Positions 51,182-62,821 of a stretch of DNA of 64,000 nt are shown here, one piece after another (position 1 is the first letter of the stretch; each line of letters opens with the position of its first letter). This DNA is from Tetrahymena elliotti 4EA (Eukaryota > Ciliophora > Oligohymenophorea > Hymenostomatida > Tetrahymenidae). The notes beneath the pieces are model-generated. The model was not told where the DNA came from, made no database searches, and worked only from the letters and a program-made list of their open reading frames with translations. The stretch is from contig JH720301.1 of assembly GCA_000231825.2 (NCBI GenBank), positions 796,874 through 860,873 of the forward strand, written 5' to 3'. A program made the position numbers and the translations under genes.

Positions 51182-53277
51182 TCAGAGAGATTGGATCTTT
51201 CCTTAGAATTAAGTAATGGCACCCTTTCTTTCGTTGGCAAAAGAGTTATTTCCACCACGAGGACCGCCTCTGTTGTTGTTCATGTGACCATTAGATCTGT
51301 TGAAACCTTCACGTTTACCTCTGGTAGCAGCGACATCAACCTTGATGGGTCTTCCGTCGATTTATTCACCAGCCTTTTTTAAAGCATTTTCAACACCAGA
51401 CTTATCTTCGAATTCAACGTGACCGAAACCTCTGCTCTAAATTTTTTAAAATTAAATTTAATAATTGAATAAAAGATTAAATGATATTAATAATTTATCT
51501 GATTTGGGTAAATCTTTTTTTTTTTGATTAGGGAAATATCTGAGTATTAATATGATCTTTTATTGTGTTATATGTCTATTAGTTAAGATACTATTGTTAA
51601 TTGATTTATTTTTCAATAATTTAACTTATAAATTTTTTTATTGGATTAATTTGTATCTTTAATTTATTAACTCCTACTTAACTTTTTTTCTTTCTTTCTT
51701 TTACTTTTAGAGTGTTCCTATTTTTATATTTTATCATCTAATACCAACCCAAATATAATATTTCCCTAATAAAATAATCAAGCACTATCTCCCCATTCAT
51801 TCATTCATCACCATAATGTATGTATGTAATCAGATAAGTTATTAGTAACTAAATATGAATAACATTTGTTTATTTTTTACCTTTCCATCAGCTTCAGCAA
51901 TACGGGCATCAGCAACCTTACCGCAAGAGGCGAAGAACTTCTTAAGAGTTTCCTTGTCGGTTCTGAAAGAGAGGTTACCAACAAAGATAGTCTTGGAATC
52001 TTCATCAACAGGTAAGTGAGCAGGTCTTTCAGTTTTGGGCTTGGTCTTTTCAATAACAAGATATCTACCCATGAAGTCGGAGTTGTTCAATTCGACAGCC
52101 TTGTTGCAAGCTTCTTCAGTTTCAAAGCTAACGAAAGCAATACCCTTAGAACGTCCTTATTCATTCTTTAAGAGGTTAACTCTGGAGACGGGACCACACT
52201 TTTCATCTAAGTGATTACCAATATCGTTTTCATCGGCATCGAAGCTCAAACCCTTAACAATAACTTCGTTAGCGAACTTATCACCACCTTGTCTGTTATT
52301 GTTAGCACCATTGTTAGCCTTTTGGATAGGTTGGTCTTATTTAATAGGCTTTTATTCTTCAGAAGATTCTTCTTCAACTTCCATCTTTTAGGCCTTCTTG
52401 GCAGCAGGCTTTTCTTCTTCAGAAGATTCTTCATCACTGTCAGATTCTTGCTTCTTAGCAGCTTGCTTGGTGGCAACGGGGGCCTNNNNNNNNNNNNNNN
52501 NNNNNNNNNNNNNNNNNNNNNNNNNNNNNNNNNNNNNNNNNNNNNNNNNNNNNNNNNNNNNNNNNNNNNNNNNNNNNNNNNNNNNNNNNNNNNNNNNNNN
52601 NNNNNNNNNNNNNNNNNNNNNNNNNNNNNNNNNNNNNNNNNNNNNNNNNNNNNNNNNNNNNNNNNNNNNNNNNNNNNNNNNNNNNNNNNNNNNNNNNNNN
52701 NNNNNNNNNNNNNNNNNNNNNNNNNNNNNNNNNNNNNNNNNNNNNNNNNNNNNNNNNNNNNNNNNNNNNNNNNNNNNNNNNNNNNNNNNNNNNNNNNNNN
52801 NNNNNNNNNNNNNNNNNNNNNNNNNNNNNNNNNNNNNNNNNNNNNNNNNNNNNNNNNNNNNNNNNNNNNNNNNNNNNNNNNNNNNNNNNNNNNNNNNNNN
52901 NNNNNNNNNNNNNNNNNNNNNNNNNNNNNNNNNNNNNNNNNNNNNNNNNNNNNNNTCAGAGTCGCTGTCATCAGAATCAGAGGATTCAGAAACTTGCTTC
53001 TTAGCCTTGGAGACCTTTTCAGCAGCCTTTTCTTAGACCTTTTGGTTCTTCTTGGTAGCAACAACGGGCTTTTCATCTTCGCTTGAATCATCACTGTCAT
53101 CAGAGGAATCTTAGACAACAACCTTCTTCTTTTCTTCTTCAGCCTTAACCTTCTTTTCGACTTGACCCTTCTTCTATTAAGATTAAAGAATAGATTAATA
53201 TGATAATTAATGTAATGGAGTAGTATGATTATAGCTTAAAATCTAAAAAAATAATTTCTTACAACTTATTTGGACAT
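51182..53277 (-). CDS. NOPP52: Nucleolin-like two-RRM protein (Nopp52-like), with assembly gap
   Basis: Three exons: 53277-53263, 53173-51881 (containing 470 N) and 51436-51182; the gap keeps the frame, giving about 520 aa of which ~157 are unknown. The N-terminal part alternates Lys-rich and acidic/Ser clusters (DSSDDSDDSSEDEKP, ESDSDEESSEEEKPAAKK), as in nucleolin. RRM1 shows VIVKGLSFDADENDI and GRSKGIAFVSF; RRM2 shows TIFVGNLSFRTDKETL and SRGFGHVEFED. The C-terminus has a short Gly/Arg piece (NNNRGGPRGGNNS). Nucleolin-type proteins work in rRNA transcription and processing in the nucleolus. Tetrahymena has a described nucleolar phosphoprotein Nopp52 with this layout; identity is inferred from architecture. 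Codon use is highly biased to C/G endings. The last intron (444 nt) is long for this window. Confidence 0.85.
52486..52955. other. Assembly gap (470 N) in the acidic Ser-rich repeats
   Basis: Unsequenced bases. Both flanks are in-frame acidic/Ser-rich repeats of the nucleolin-like gene, so the gap probably reflects repeats that could not be assembled. The true length is unknown. Confidence 0.95.
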
Positions 53278-54064
53278 TTTATTCTATTGATTATTTATTT
53301 TGTGTATTTTTTTTGATAAAGTTTTAATTCTTTGTATTATATTTAATTAGTTAATATATTTTTATTAAATAGTATCTCCCCAGATACTATATAAATTGAT
53401 AATCACTCCTTATTAATTTGCCCTTAACGTATATATTCAACCTCAACCCCTTTCAATATTGTCTTTATTTTATCTCTTTTTCAAAATGCTCCATTTTCTT
53501 TAAATGGCTTCATCCTCTTTCATTTTTAATTTTAATTGCCATTTATCTCTAACTTCATTCATATACTCAAATATATTTTATATTCTCTACTATTAAATAA
53601 TTGTTATGATGCTCAAATCTACTATTAGTTTTCTTATCTCCTACTATTTTTCTAATAAAAATAAAAAACTAAAATTTGATTAAATTTAATTTTCCAGAAA
53701 TTTAACCTCTAAATAATAAATTTGGATATTTAATATAAAAAATTCTTATTGACATTACGAATATCAATTAAACCAAATATGCTCAAATAGTCGCGTCGCA
53801 TTATTTCATTTAAAAATTAAATAAATTTGTATGTTAAAATCTAGATATAAAAATCAAATTAAAAGACTTGTATTTTCAAGATGAAAAAATGGTTTTAGGA
53901 AAAATTAGATAAACATGAAATACAAATATTTTGTTGCATACATATAAAATAAACTAATTATTAAAAGGTATTGTAAAGTTCCATTTTAGCAAATTTTCAA
54001 TAAGCAAATCAGCCATTAAGACTTTATAAAACTATAAATTTGTCTAGATAGATATTCTCTCTCT
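53278..54064. other. A+T-rich intergenic DNA
   Basis: Upstream of the nucleolin-like gene and downstream of the LRR gene. Contains a pyrimidine-rich patch (53410-53560). No gene seen. Confidence 0.45.
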
Positions 54065-56046
54065 TCATAAATATAAATCCCAAAGAATGAATTTTGAATT
54101 GTATTGCAAGAGTGTAGAAACATCTCTATAAAAAATAATTACTTTTAGTTGTTCAACTTCTTTTGCTCTAAGAATATTTAAGTATTGCGCAAAATATTTA
54201 GTTGGTTTTCTTTTTTTAATAAAAAATGATTATAATTATTAAAAAATAACAAAAATGTAAAATGTATCATAAAAATGAAAGCAATTTACCTATCTGATAT
54301 TTATAAATACAATCTTAACAAATTTTCCATGCCAATTAATTAGTTTTGTATATATTCTGGTGAAAATATTTTATTATAGCTTTTTTTATAAGAAAAAAAA
54401 TTTATTAAAATTGAATTTTATGTTATATCTTAAAATTCTACTTTAATCTAATGTCTAGATCCATGAGTCCATTCATTTTTCCAATATGAGAACCCAAAAC
54501 ACTACTACCTAAATCCTATACATTATCCCAACTAAAAATATTGTTAAAATTGTAATTAATTCTAAAAATAACAAAATTTACTCAAGTCTCAGTTCTAACT
54601 TTATCAAGTCTTTTAAATTTTACAGGGCTTCTCCTAAATAATCACAACCATTTATGTAAACTTTGTTATATGACAAATTCAAGAAAAGTGAATCCAAAAA
54701 TTTATATTTAGCTACATGTTTAGATAATTTTTTTACCTCATCTTCATTTATTTCATTTTTCCTTTCACCAAGAATAATTAAAATTGTTTAAATTTTCATA
54801 TTACTTACTTTAAATCGATTCCAAGATGCTTGAGATTTGTCATCTTTGAAAATCCTTCAAATAATTAATCAACTGTTTTAAGATTATTATCCCTATTAAA
54901 AATAAGAAAGGTTTCAAGATTTTAAAATTCATTAAAAAAATAAATAAATGAAATGAAATGAAAAGAAAAAAAATAAATTTTTTAATAAAATAAAATGATT
55001 TCAATTCATCTAAAAAATTAAAGTAAATTATTTTCAAATTGAAAATAAATAATATTTAAAACAAATTAATTTCCTAATTTTGTGAAAAAAATGTGAATGT
55101 TTTAATGATATAAAATTTTAAATTAATTTAATTTAATATAGATTTTACGATAAATTTAGGTGAAAACTCTAAAGCTATTACAAATTTTAGATTTATTTTG
55201 TTAAATTATTTAATTGTTTTTTATCGAATGAAATTTATCTAGCTTCTACATGTACTTTAACAAGGTTTTACATAGATTTCATCTACGTGTATAAACTGCA
55301 TAATCCTGAATGTATTGGATTTTTTCTAATTAATTATAATATTATCTAAAATATGATAAAAACATTAAATATTTACTCAATGAAAAGTCTTAATTACTTT
55401 AATCCACTTAAGCAAAAATATTTTATTGCCTTTTCGAAATGCTTTTTATCTAAACTTAAATTCCTTATTTTTTTTAAATGGCAAATTATTTATGAGGATT
55501 GAATTTCAAACATTTTTACCTAATATTTAAATTTAATATTTCCAATCTTTCCTCAAAGTTTTCCAAAGGCTTAATTTGATCTATATACTCCTTCTCAAGC
55601 AGTTCTCTATTATTATTAATCAAAATATTTTATATTTTTAAAAGTTTGATGCTTAAGTATCTACTCTAAATTTAGTTATAAATTATATACAGAAGGAAAC
55701 TTTGAGTGCAATTCTTTCAATACCTCTTCAAATTGTACTGTTGGTTCTTTATTTTTATGACTTTAAAAAATAATTTTTGAACCCTTTAGTTTCAGTTATT
55801 ATTTGCTTACGTGTTTATAGTAAGGTTTACTATTTCACCTTAATCATCAAATGAGAATCTTTTAATAAATTAGAAGCGTTATGAAATATTTTTATAGCAA
55901 TATAACTACTCATAATTTTTAGGAAACCACATACAGTCATTCAAAAACTTTACAAATTTTTCTGATTTTTTTTGAAATTCTTTTGGAACTTCATTCACAA
56001 TGATTATTTCTTTTTTTTACTATTTTTTTTTCTAGGTTTTAGCCAT
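54065..56046 (-). CDS. Leucine-rich repeat protein, one repeat per exon
   Basis: Ten exons: 56046-55811, 55760-55665, 55606-55520, 55463-55377, 55325-55287, 54892-54809, 54761-54582, 54531-54442, 54379-54290, 54209-54065; 377 aa, stop TGA. Every intron is phase 2 and the inner exons are 96, 87, 87, 39, 84, 180, 90 and 90 nt, i.e. mostly one 28-30 residue LRR each (180 = two). Repeat cores: LEILNLNIRNLSLD, GLKQLRLFIE, MTNLKHLGIDL, LDSLFLNLSYNKV, LKDLIKLELRLD, MNGLMDLDIRL and MENLLRLYLQI. The N-terminus is a basic patch (MAKTQKKKQQKKEII) followed by a helical stretch. LRRs mediate protein-protein contacts; no catalytic domain is present. Because exon boundaries were found by matching both phase and repeat, the model is strong although each exon is short. 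Confidence 0.8.
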
Positions 56047-56518
56047 TTGTTTCAAACTTTTTTAGATTTAGGATATTTTATGATTATTAATTTAATAATT
56101 AAATTTTGAGGAATATTCCGCTAAAATTAAAGATACTCCTACCAACAATTTAATAATAGAATCAAAAATATATAAAAGGAGGGATTTTTAATTAAAAAAA
56201 ATACAATTAATAGTCATAACAAAAAATTGATTACCTTCTTTTTATAAACATTTTTAAAAAATAATTTCAACATTAAATTTTTGTGTATGTGGTTTTCGGT
56301 CAAAAGTAATAAAATGAAATAGAAAATGTATTCCAAAATCTCGAAATTTCATTATTATATGGAATCTTTTGTCTATAATCTATAACTTTTAGATTTATTT
56401 ATTCAAATTTTATATTGATTTGGAGTGGATGTATTTTTAAAATTAAAAATAAAATTACTTTTTGACAATTATTTAATCAATTTCATTAAACAGAACTAAA
56501 AATAAATTTAGATTAGTA
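56047..56518. other. A+T-rich divergent intergenic region
   Basis: Separates the LRR gene start (-) from a small membrane protein start (+). No specific element found. Confidence 0.4.
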
Positions 56519-56746
56519 ATGAATAAATTTGTTCAATTTGTAGGTCTGATTGGCGGGTGTGTGATAGGTGCATATGGCGTTAATTTGCTTTTTTCTGGAA
56601 TAGGATAAATTTAAAGAGGTAACTCATAAAAAAATAACTAATAGCCAAACTAATAAAATCAAAATCCTTTAGATCAAGCAGTATCTGATTTTGTTAATAG
56701 CAATTAAAATAATTAAAATTAAGGTGGAAGAAATGGAGGATATTGA
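56519..56746 (+). CDS. Small single-TM hypothetical protein
   Basis: A 75-residue frame ending in TGA. The N-terminal part is one hydrophobic, Gly-rich helix (FVQFVGLIGGCVIGAYGVNL) that could be a membrane anchor or uncleaved signal. The rest is Gln/Asn-rich (most Gln as TAA/TAG) and ends GGRNGGY. The contrast in composition with the flanks and the dense Gln codons support coding. Family unknown; a mitochondrial inner-membrane micropeptide is one possibility, without evidence. Confidence 0.6.
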
Positions 56747-58153
56747 TTAATTTACTTTATAAATATAGTATTGTATATCTAGTTATATAATTCTAAATAA
56801 TTTTAAAGATAAATCTATTTTTTACACAAAATTTTGGTTTAAATTGTTTGAGATTTCAGTATTTTATGTATCTTGTTGTAAAAAAAAATTTAAGCTTATT
56901 GATTCTCTCTACCTACATTAAAAACTAAAGATTTAGAAATGAAAATACATATAGACATTAAAATTTAACAAAACCAGCAATTTAATACATAAAAAAATAT
57001 CAATTTGACTTTTAATGAAGCAAAAATTTTTTTTAGTAACAAATAAAAATTGAGTGCTTACTTACCTGAAATAAGCAAATCAAATAAAAAATGATAACTC
57101 TATTTTCAATAAGAGTTATAGATAATCTACAAACTATTAAGCTATTTACTTATATTTAAATCTTCTTATGCTATAAATGAATCAAATTTAAATAAGTTAA
57201 TAATTTGAGTTAATTATTTCATTTATAGAAAATAGCAGTGCAAATAATAATAAAGTTATTTGAACAAGAGTTGAACAAAAACAAAAACTACCTAAAGTTT
57301 TTAATAGATATATATTCTTAATATATGAAGAAAAATATTACTATGACAAATCTTATATTACCCTTTAGGTTTAAAAGAATAAATTGATTGATTCTACATT
57401 TTATATAAAATTATTATGTAAAAATAAAATTTTTTTTTTATAATTGCAAGCAAGTCCATTGTTATATCTACAAAATTATTTTTAGTTTTATATTCAATGT
57501 TTTTATTAATATTTGAAGATTTTATATATATAAAATTAAAAGATTTGAGGTTTAACAATAAAAATTTATCTTTATATTAATTTTAATTTAATTTAAAATG
57601 ATAGATAAAAAATTAAAAAATATTTTTTAATAATAGTTAATCTCAACTTCATCAACAAATATAAGCTTATATTTTTAATATCTCAAGATAAATAAAAATA
57701 CTATACAAATAATGATAAATTTCTGTTTTAAAAACAATTTAAGTTGATGGATTGTAAATTTTGTTAAAATTTACAGAGGAGAAATGAAGAGATTGTTTTT
57801 CATTTTAGTTTATGATAGCTTGCTAAGTCAATAGTGTATGTAAAATATTAGATAAAGATATTATCATAATATCTGAAGAGATATAAAATGCTACAAAGAT
57901 ATTTGTAAAAGTAAATATAAGGGACTTGCTTAATGATTTAAGCCTTTACTTGATTTCAAATTTTATCTATTCTATTTGTTTGGTTATTTAGTAATATTTT
58001 AGTATGCAAATTTTTTTAGATCAATATTTGTAAAAAAAATTATAATTTAATTATTTATTAGTTTTAGTCAATTGATTATTGTATATTATAGTGTGATTTA
58101 ATATTCTTAGTTTTTATAAATCTTTAAAGAATATCTTCTTTTATAAAGAAAGC
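56747..58153. other. A+T-rich intergenic DNA
   Basis: 1.4 kb with no supported gene, RNA or repeat on either strand. Confidence 0.5.
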
Positions 58154-59299
58154 ATGGGATGTACACATACTAAAAAACCTGATGCTAAAGTTGAGAAGAC
58201 TTTAGCTAGGCTCAGTGAAAAAGAGAAATAGCTTGATATGCTTATTAAATAGCATTAAGAACTTATATAAAAATACGAAACTAATTCACTTTAGGCAACA
58301 TAAAAAATTCCAAATGGATCTACAAATGAGTTGAGATAAAATGTTAGCATGCAATAAAATAAAGACTTAAATATTCTTCCAGTTAACATATTAGATAAGG
58401 AAGATTTATAGACGGCTTAAAAAAAGAATATAGCTGAATAAAACATTAATTTATAGAAATAGCAAAATCAAGAAAAGACTGCTGAACACATAAACACAGA
58501 TAATAACAATAACATCAATAACAGTAAGAATTAAAATAATCATCCAAAAACCAATGATACAAATTTAGGAATCCACAAAGATCAAACTGCTAGCTAGAGT
58601 GTTTAATAAATATCATCTCAAAATTAAATGTCCATCCAAAAAGAAATAAACACTTAAAATAAAAATAACACTCATTTATAAAATGGAGGGGTTCAAGGAT
58701 AATAAGTTTAGACTCAGTAGCAATAAGAAGTTCTTCATGTAATACAAAGTGAATAAGTGTACAATTAAAATAATATAATAAGAATAACAGAAGATAATGA
58801 AGATTTTTATACATAAACTGATAGAAATAATAATGGTATTCAATCTAAGAACAATTAAAACTTAAATAAAGCTTAACCTACATAAAGAAGTACTAAAACA
58901 GGACCAGGAACAGATTTATAAAAAAAATAAAATTAAGATGAAATATAAGAATGGACTAATCTAATTTAAGCATTTGATGATATTAGTATACGACCAATAG
59001 ATAATATGCAAGATAAAGATTAACCTATTAGTGCAGATTAAATAGATTTTGAATTAGGATCTAAGTCAAACGGTGCTCCAACCTAATCACCCCCACCATT
59101 TATTAATAATATATATAACACTCTACCAGCAAATATATAAAATAGAGTACTTTTAAATATAAATGATGAGTAGCCTATTTAAAGACCAAAGACTATGTAA
59201 TCTAATTAATTTGACCATTTAATTCACCATCCAGATATCTTAAAAATATATGAAAGTGTATAAAAAAAAATACTCGTTAAAAAAGAAGAAGAATCTTGA
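58154..59299 (+). CDS. Q/N-rich protein with predicted N-terminal lipid anchor
   Basis: Single exon, 381 aa, stop TGA. It begins MGCTHTKKP: Gly2 with Thr6 and following Lys fits N-myristoylation, and Cys3 is a usual palmitoylation site. A Lys/Glu/Gln-rich helix follows (residues 12-40), then a long Asn/Gln stretch. The C-terminal third is more ordered (EWTNLIQAFDDISIRPIDN, SPPPFINNIY, FDHLIHHPDILKIY) and may contain a binding motif. Most Gln codons are TAA/TAG. No domain known. A role at the plasma membrane or on cortical vesicles is inferred only from the anchor, as for the MORN protein at 47122-49864. Confidence 0.75.
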
Positions 59300-60014
59300 T
59301 AGATAAATAAATGTAAATCAATAGTGTAAAAGAATTTTAAAATTAAAATAAAGTTCATAATTTGCAATTTATAAACATTAAAAAAAAGAGGTTTTTTTCT
59401 TATCTAATTAATTCAAAATAAGTTAATAATATTTACATTTCAAATATTCATACCAAAAACATTCAAAAAATTACATATTTATCAACCAACCTACCAATCC
59501 ATCAACCATTCAATAAAAGAAACTATTTTTACTAATAAATTATAAACTAAAAATTTTATTGTATATATCCTAGGGCTTAATTAATCAATCAATATCTTTG
59601 TGTAACTAACATTCATAATTTATTTTTCCTATTTTATCAACTTTAAAAATCCAATTTATTTCTTTTCTACTTTATTAATTTAAAACCATATAACATATAA
59701 ATATGCTGTGGATACTAATTAATTAAGTCACTTAACTAAGGTAAACAACTAATTCAGAATATTTTATTATGACATGAAAGCCAGGCCTCCAAATAGGTTT
59801 TGAGGCGGCCTTAATATATGAAATTTTACAGTATTTTAATTCACTATTTTATACATAAATACTTCAATTATCCCTCATATAGGCTTAGAATTCAAAAATT
59901 AAAAACAATCAATCAGTATTTAATTGTAATAAAAAAGTAAAAGTTGAATAATCAAAGAAATCATTGATTAAAAAAAGAATAAAAATAAATACAAAAAGAC
60001 TAAAATATTTAAAA
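59300..60014. other. Intergenic DNA with one G+C-rich hairpin-like island
   Basis: A+T-rich, with CCAA/ATCA-type runs at 59480-59515 and the island at 59779-59812 described separately. From about 59880 on it is related to the sequence upstream of the second LRR copy (62680-62821). Confidence 0.5.
59779..59812. other. G+C-rich imperfect inverted repeat
   Basis: The bases agccaggcctccaaataggt, followed by tttgaggcggcctt, form an imperfect inverted repeat: GCCTC pairs with GAGGC across a 12-base loop, with extra GGCC pairs around it. It is by far the most G+C-rich intergenic spot here. It could be a structured non-coding RNA or a protein-binding site; no known RNA family was recognised. Confidence 0.35.
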
Positions 60015-61963
60015 ATGTTAAACGTTTTCTCTGTTTAAGCTCCTGTTTCGTCCTTATATTATTTTAGTAGTTACTTGCTTCGATAAGAAGAAGGTAATTA
60101 GGAAATTGTTAATAAATTAGTACTTGAAATAGAGAAAGGAGATGTTAAATATTTTGATGAGTTTTAAAATATGGCTAACAAGTTAAAAGAAATTTCAGAA
60201 ATAGAAATAAGCATCAACATTTCAGAATCAGAGTAGGGTTATTAAATACTGAAATATTTGATTAACACTATTATCCCTAAGCATAAAAATACATTGAAAT
60301 GAATAACGTTAAAGAACTTCCTTGTTTAAGCTAAAGATAAAAAGTCAGGAAATTTGACTTAAAATTACTTTCTATAAATATTAGAAAACACAAATTTGGA
60401 AATCATCTCTTTTGATCTGAAACTCTAAGAAAAAGGAACTCTCTAAAGTTTATTAGATTTTTTATAAATATTTAGCAAATAAAGTGATAAAACTAACTTC
60501 ATGATGCTAAATATTCAAATTTAGATTGATAAAACTTCAAAAAAATAATAAGATAGTCTTATTCAAATGCATAAATATCTTAGTTATATGAAGAATTTAT
60601 AAGGTCTATCAATCGATTTAAAAGATTTAGGTTTAGATTATAAACAATTTTAAATGTTATTCTAAGCTATTTCTAAAATGAGTAAATTAAAAAAGCTTTA
60701 TCTTAATTTAAGCAACAATCATATGACTGTTACAAATGTTATTAATTGTATTTAATAACTTGGAAGTATACAGAGTAAATTAGAAAGTATAATTTACATT
60801 GATTCTTAACAAATAAATGGCCAATAATTGAATAAATATGTTTAAGAAATGAAGAAATTTAAAAATCTAAAAGAACTTTATCTACAAGGGTTATCAATAA
60901 GTCAAAACTCAGGCAAATAATTCTTTTCTATATTTTCTTCTTATCACTAACTAGAAAAGCTGAACATAGATTTATATAATAATAAAAATTTAAATAATGA
61001 AGATTTTGATCATTTATTTTAGAGTATGAAAACCCTTACTAATTTGCACTCTCTTTACTTAATATTCCCTCCTAAATAGAGTTGCTATAAACATAATACT
61101 TTTACTAGAATAGTTTTAATAGATTTTCTGAAAACTTTTGAAAACTAGCTCGAATCTTTCTAATTAGAGATTGATGAACATATTGAAAAATAACATTTTT
61201 TTTCTATTTCTGAAGCAATATGCTCCTTAAACAATCTTAAGTTTCTGAATTTAAAAATCAGAAATTCCTCTTTTTAAATTAATTAAGGTGATTCAGAAAA
61301 TATATGGAATCAAAAAAATCCTTAGATTTATTATAATTCTAGAGGAAATAATTTATTAAGCTTCTTAAATAATAAGATTCTTCTTAAACAAAGTTCTGAA
61401 ATGGAAAAATTAGAAATCGATTACATCTCAGATTACGAATTCAAATAAGAAAGCTTTGAAAAATTTATAAAAATTAAATCACTAAGATAAACTTTTAGTT
61501 TATAATTCAAATAGATAGCATAACAAAGATAATTAATGGTGTAAAAAAGAATAGCTCTTAAAGTTTAAGAACTTTAAAACTCAAATCATCATATATAATT
61601 TGGGAAGATCTAATTGAAATATTTAAAGAATGTAGAGGCATAAATAAGTTATATTTTTCAATTTCTAATATGAAAGCAAATTTTTTGAAATAATTGTTTG
61701 CACATATCCCTTTTCTTTAATTATTATACATTGAAGAGAGAAATCCTGTAATTTTTGCTCCAGAAGAGTATAGCTAATAAATATTTATATAGGCAAATTA
61801 CTTAACAGAATTTAATTTAATTTATAGATTTTAAAGATAGTCAGATAATTTAACTTAATTAAGATATTCTGAAATCCTTCAAATGATAGTTTACAATAAA
61901 CTAATTTAACCATAAATTATATACAAACCCTTTTCATCTCATTTAGATTTATTTTTAAATTGA
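60015..61963 (+). pseudogene. LRR-type gene, copy 1, with internal TGA and frameshift
   Basis: A frame starts at ATG 60015 and reads LRR-like protein, but meets TGA at 60300-60302 after 95 codons. The same frame then continues open for another ~1,200 bases with repeats such as MSKLKKLYLNLSNNH, FKNLKELYLQGLSIS, LEKLNIDLYNNKNLNNEDF and LNNLKFLNLKIRN. Between about 61480 and 61540 the coding frame changes (SLRTLKLKSSYIIWEDL onward) and runs to TGA at 61961-61963. The tandem copy at 62822 has TAA (Gln) at the place of the first TGA. TGA is the only stop in this code, so copy 1 looks inactivated, unless the TGA is read through or the bases are wrong. There are no introns, unlike the LRR gene at 54065-56046. 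Confidence 0.7.
60351..60635 (+). repeat. 285-base tract shared with 63158-63442 (one mismatch)
   Basis: The two LRR copies agree at all but one of 285 aligned positions here, while the sequence before 60351/63158 is clearly more diverged and the sequence just after carries indels. Similarity continues at a lower level to the window end. The pattern fits a recent gene conversion inside an older ~2.8 kb tandem duplication. Confidence 0.85.
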
Positions 61964-62821
61964 TGAATACATAACTATTTTATTAAATAATGTTTCTTTA
62001 AATACAATTTTATGTTTTTTATTAATAAAGTTACAATAAAAACTTTTGGTATTTTAGGTAAGCTTTTCTATTTTTTAAATTTTAAATTAAAAAAATCAAA
62101 AAATTAATAAGAATTATATTAAAAATATTTAACCCTATTAGGATTTATCTCTGAAACTCAAATATATAATTTAAAATTTTTTGAGTAATTAGTTGAGTTT
62201 TAATTTATTTAAATTATTATCTTCCCTTTATCTCAAAATATAGTTTGATTAATTATATTTAAAGCAAAAAAAAAAAAGTAAATTGTAACAAATAAAATCA
62301 AAATTGTATTCTTAATTTAAAACTATCTTTAATTTTATATAACAATAAATTAAAAAAATAGATACCTAACAAAGAGGCTTATCCCTTTTCAATTAATATA
62401 ATATTTGATTTAAAGTATTTTGAAATTATTTTTGATACTTAGGAAAAAAAAAGAAAAACAAATTTAGAAATTAAAATACTTGGAACTTCAACTTAATATT
62501 TCCTAAGTTTATCACAGAAGAGGATTTATTGCTGTAACAAGAATGTTGACTTAATAAAAACAGAAGCTCAATTAAAAGTTTTAATAATTCAACTTTATAG
62601 AAAAACTAATTTTGAAAGTTATCAACAAATGTTTCATTAAAGCTAATAAATATATTTTAAACATAAATATTCAACTTTTCCCTCTTTGATTTAGAATTCA
62701 AAAAGTAAAAAGAATCAATCAGTATTAATTTCCATAAAGATTAAAAGTTTAATAATCAAACAAAATCTTTGATTAAATATATTATAAAAATAATTGCAAT
62801 AAGGATAAAAAACCGTCAAAA
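61964..62821. other. Intergenic DNA between tandem LRR copies
   Basis: A+T-rich. Its last ~140 bases align with the sequence before copy 1 (for example aatcaatcagtatt and aaacgttttct phrases), showing that the duplicated unit includes the 5' flank. No other gene supported. Confidence 0.5.

Noticed and set aside
52211..53086. Long frames through the N gap on both strands
   Set aside because: They are open only because the N run contains no stops; the real coding frame is the minus-strand acidic/Ser-rich one of the nucleolin-like gene.
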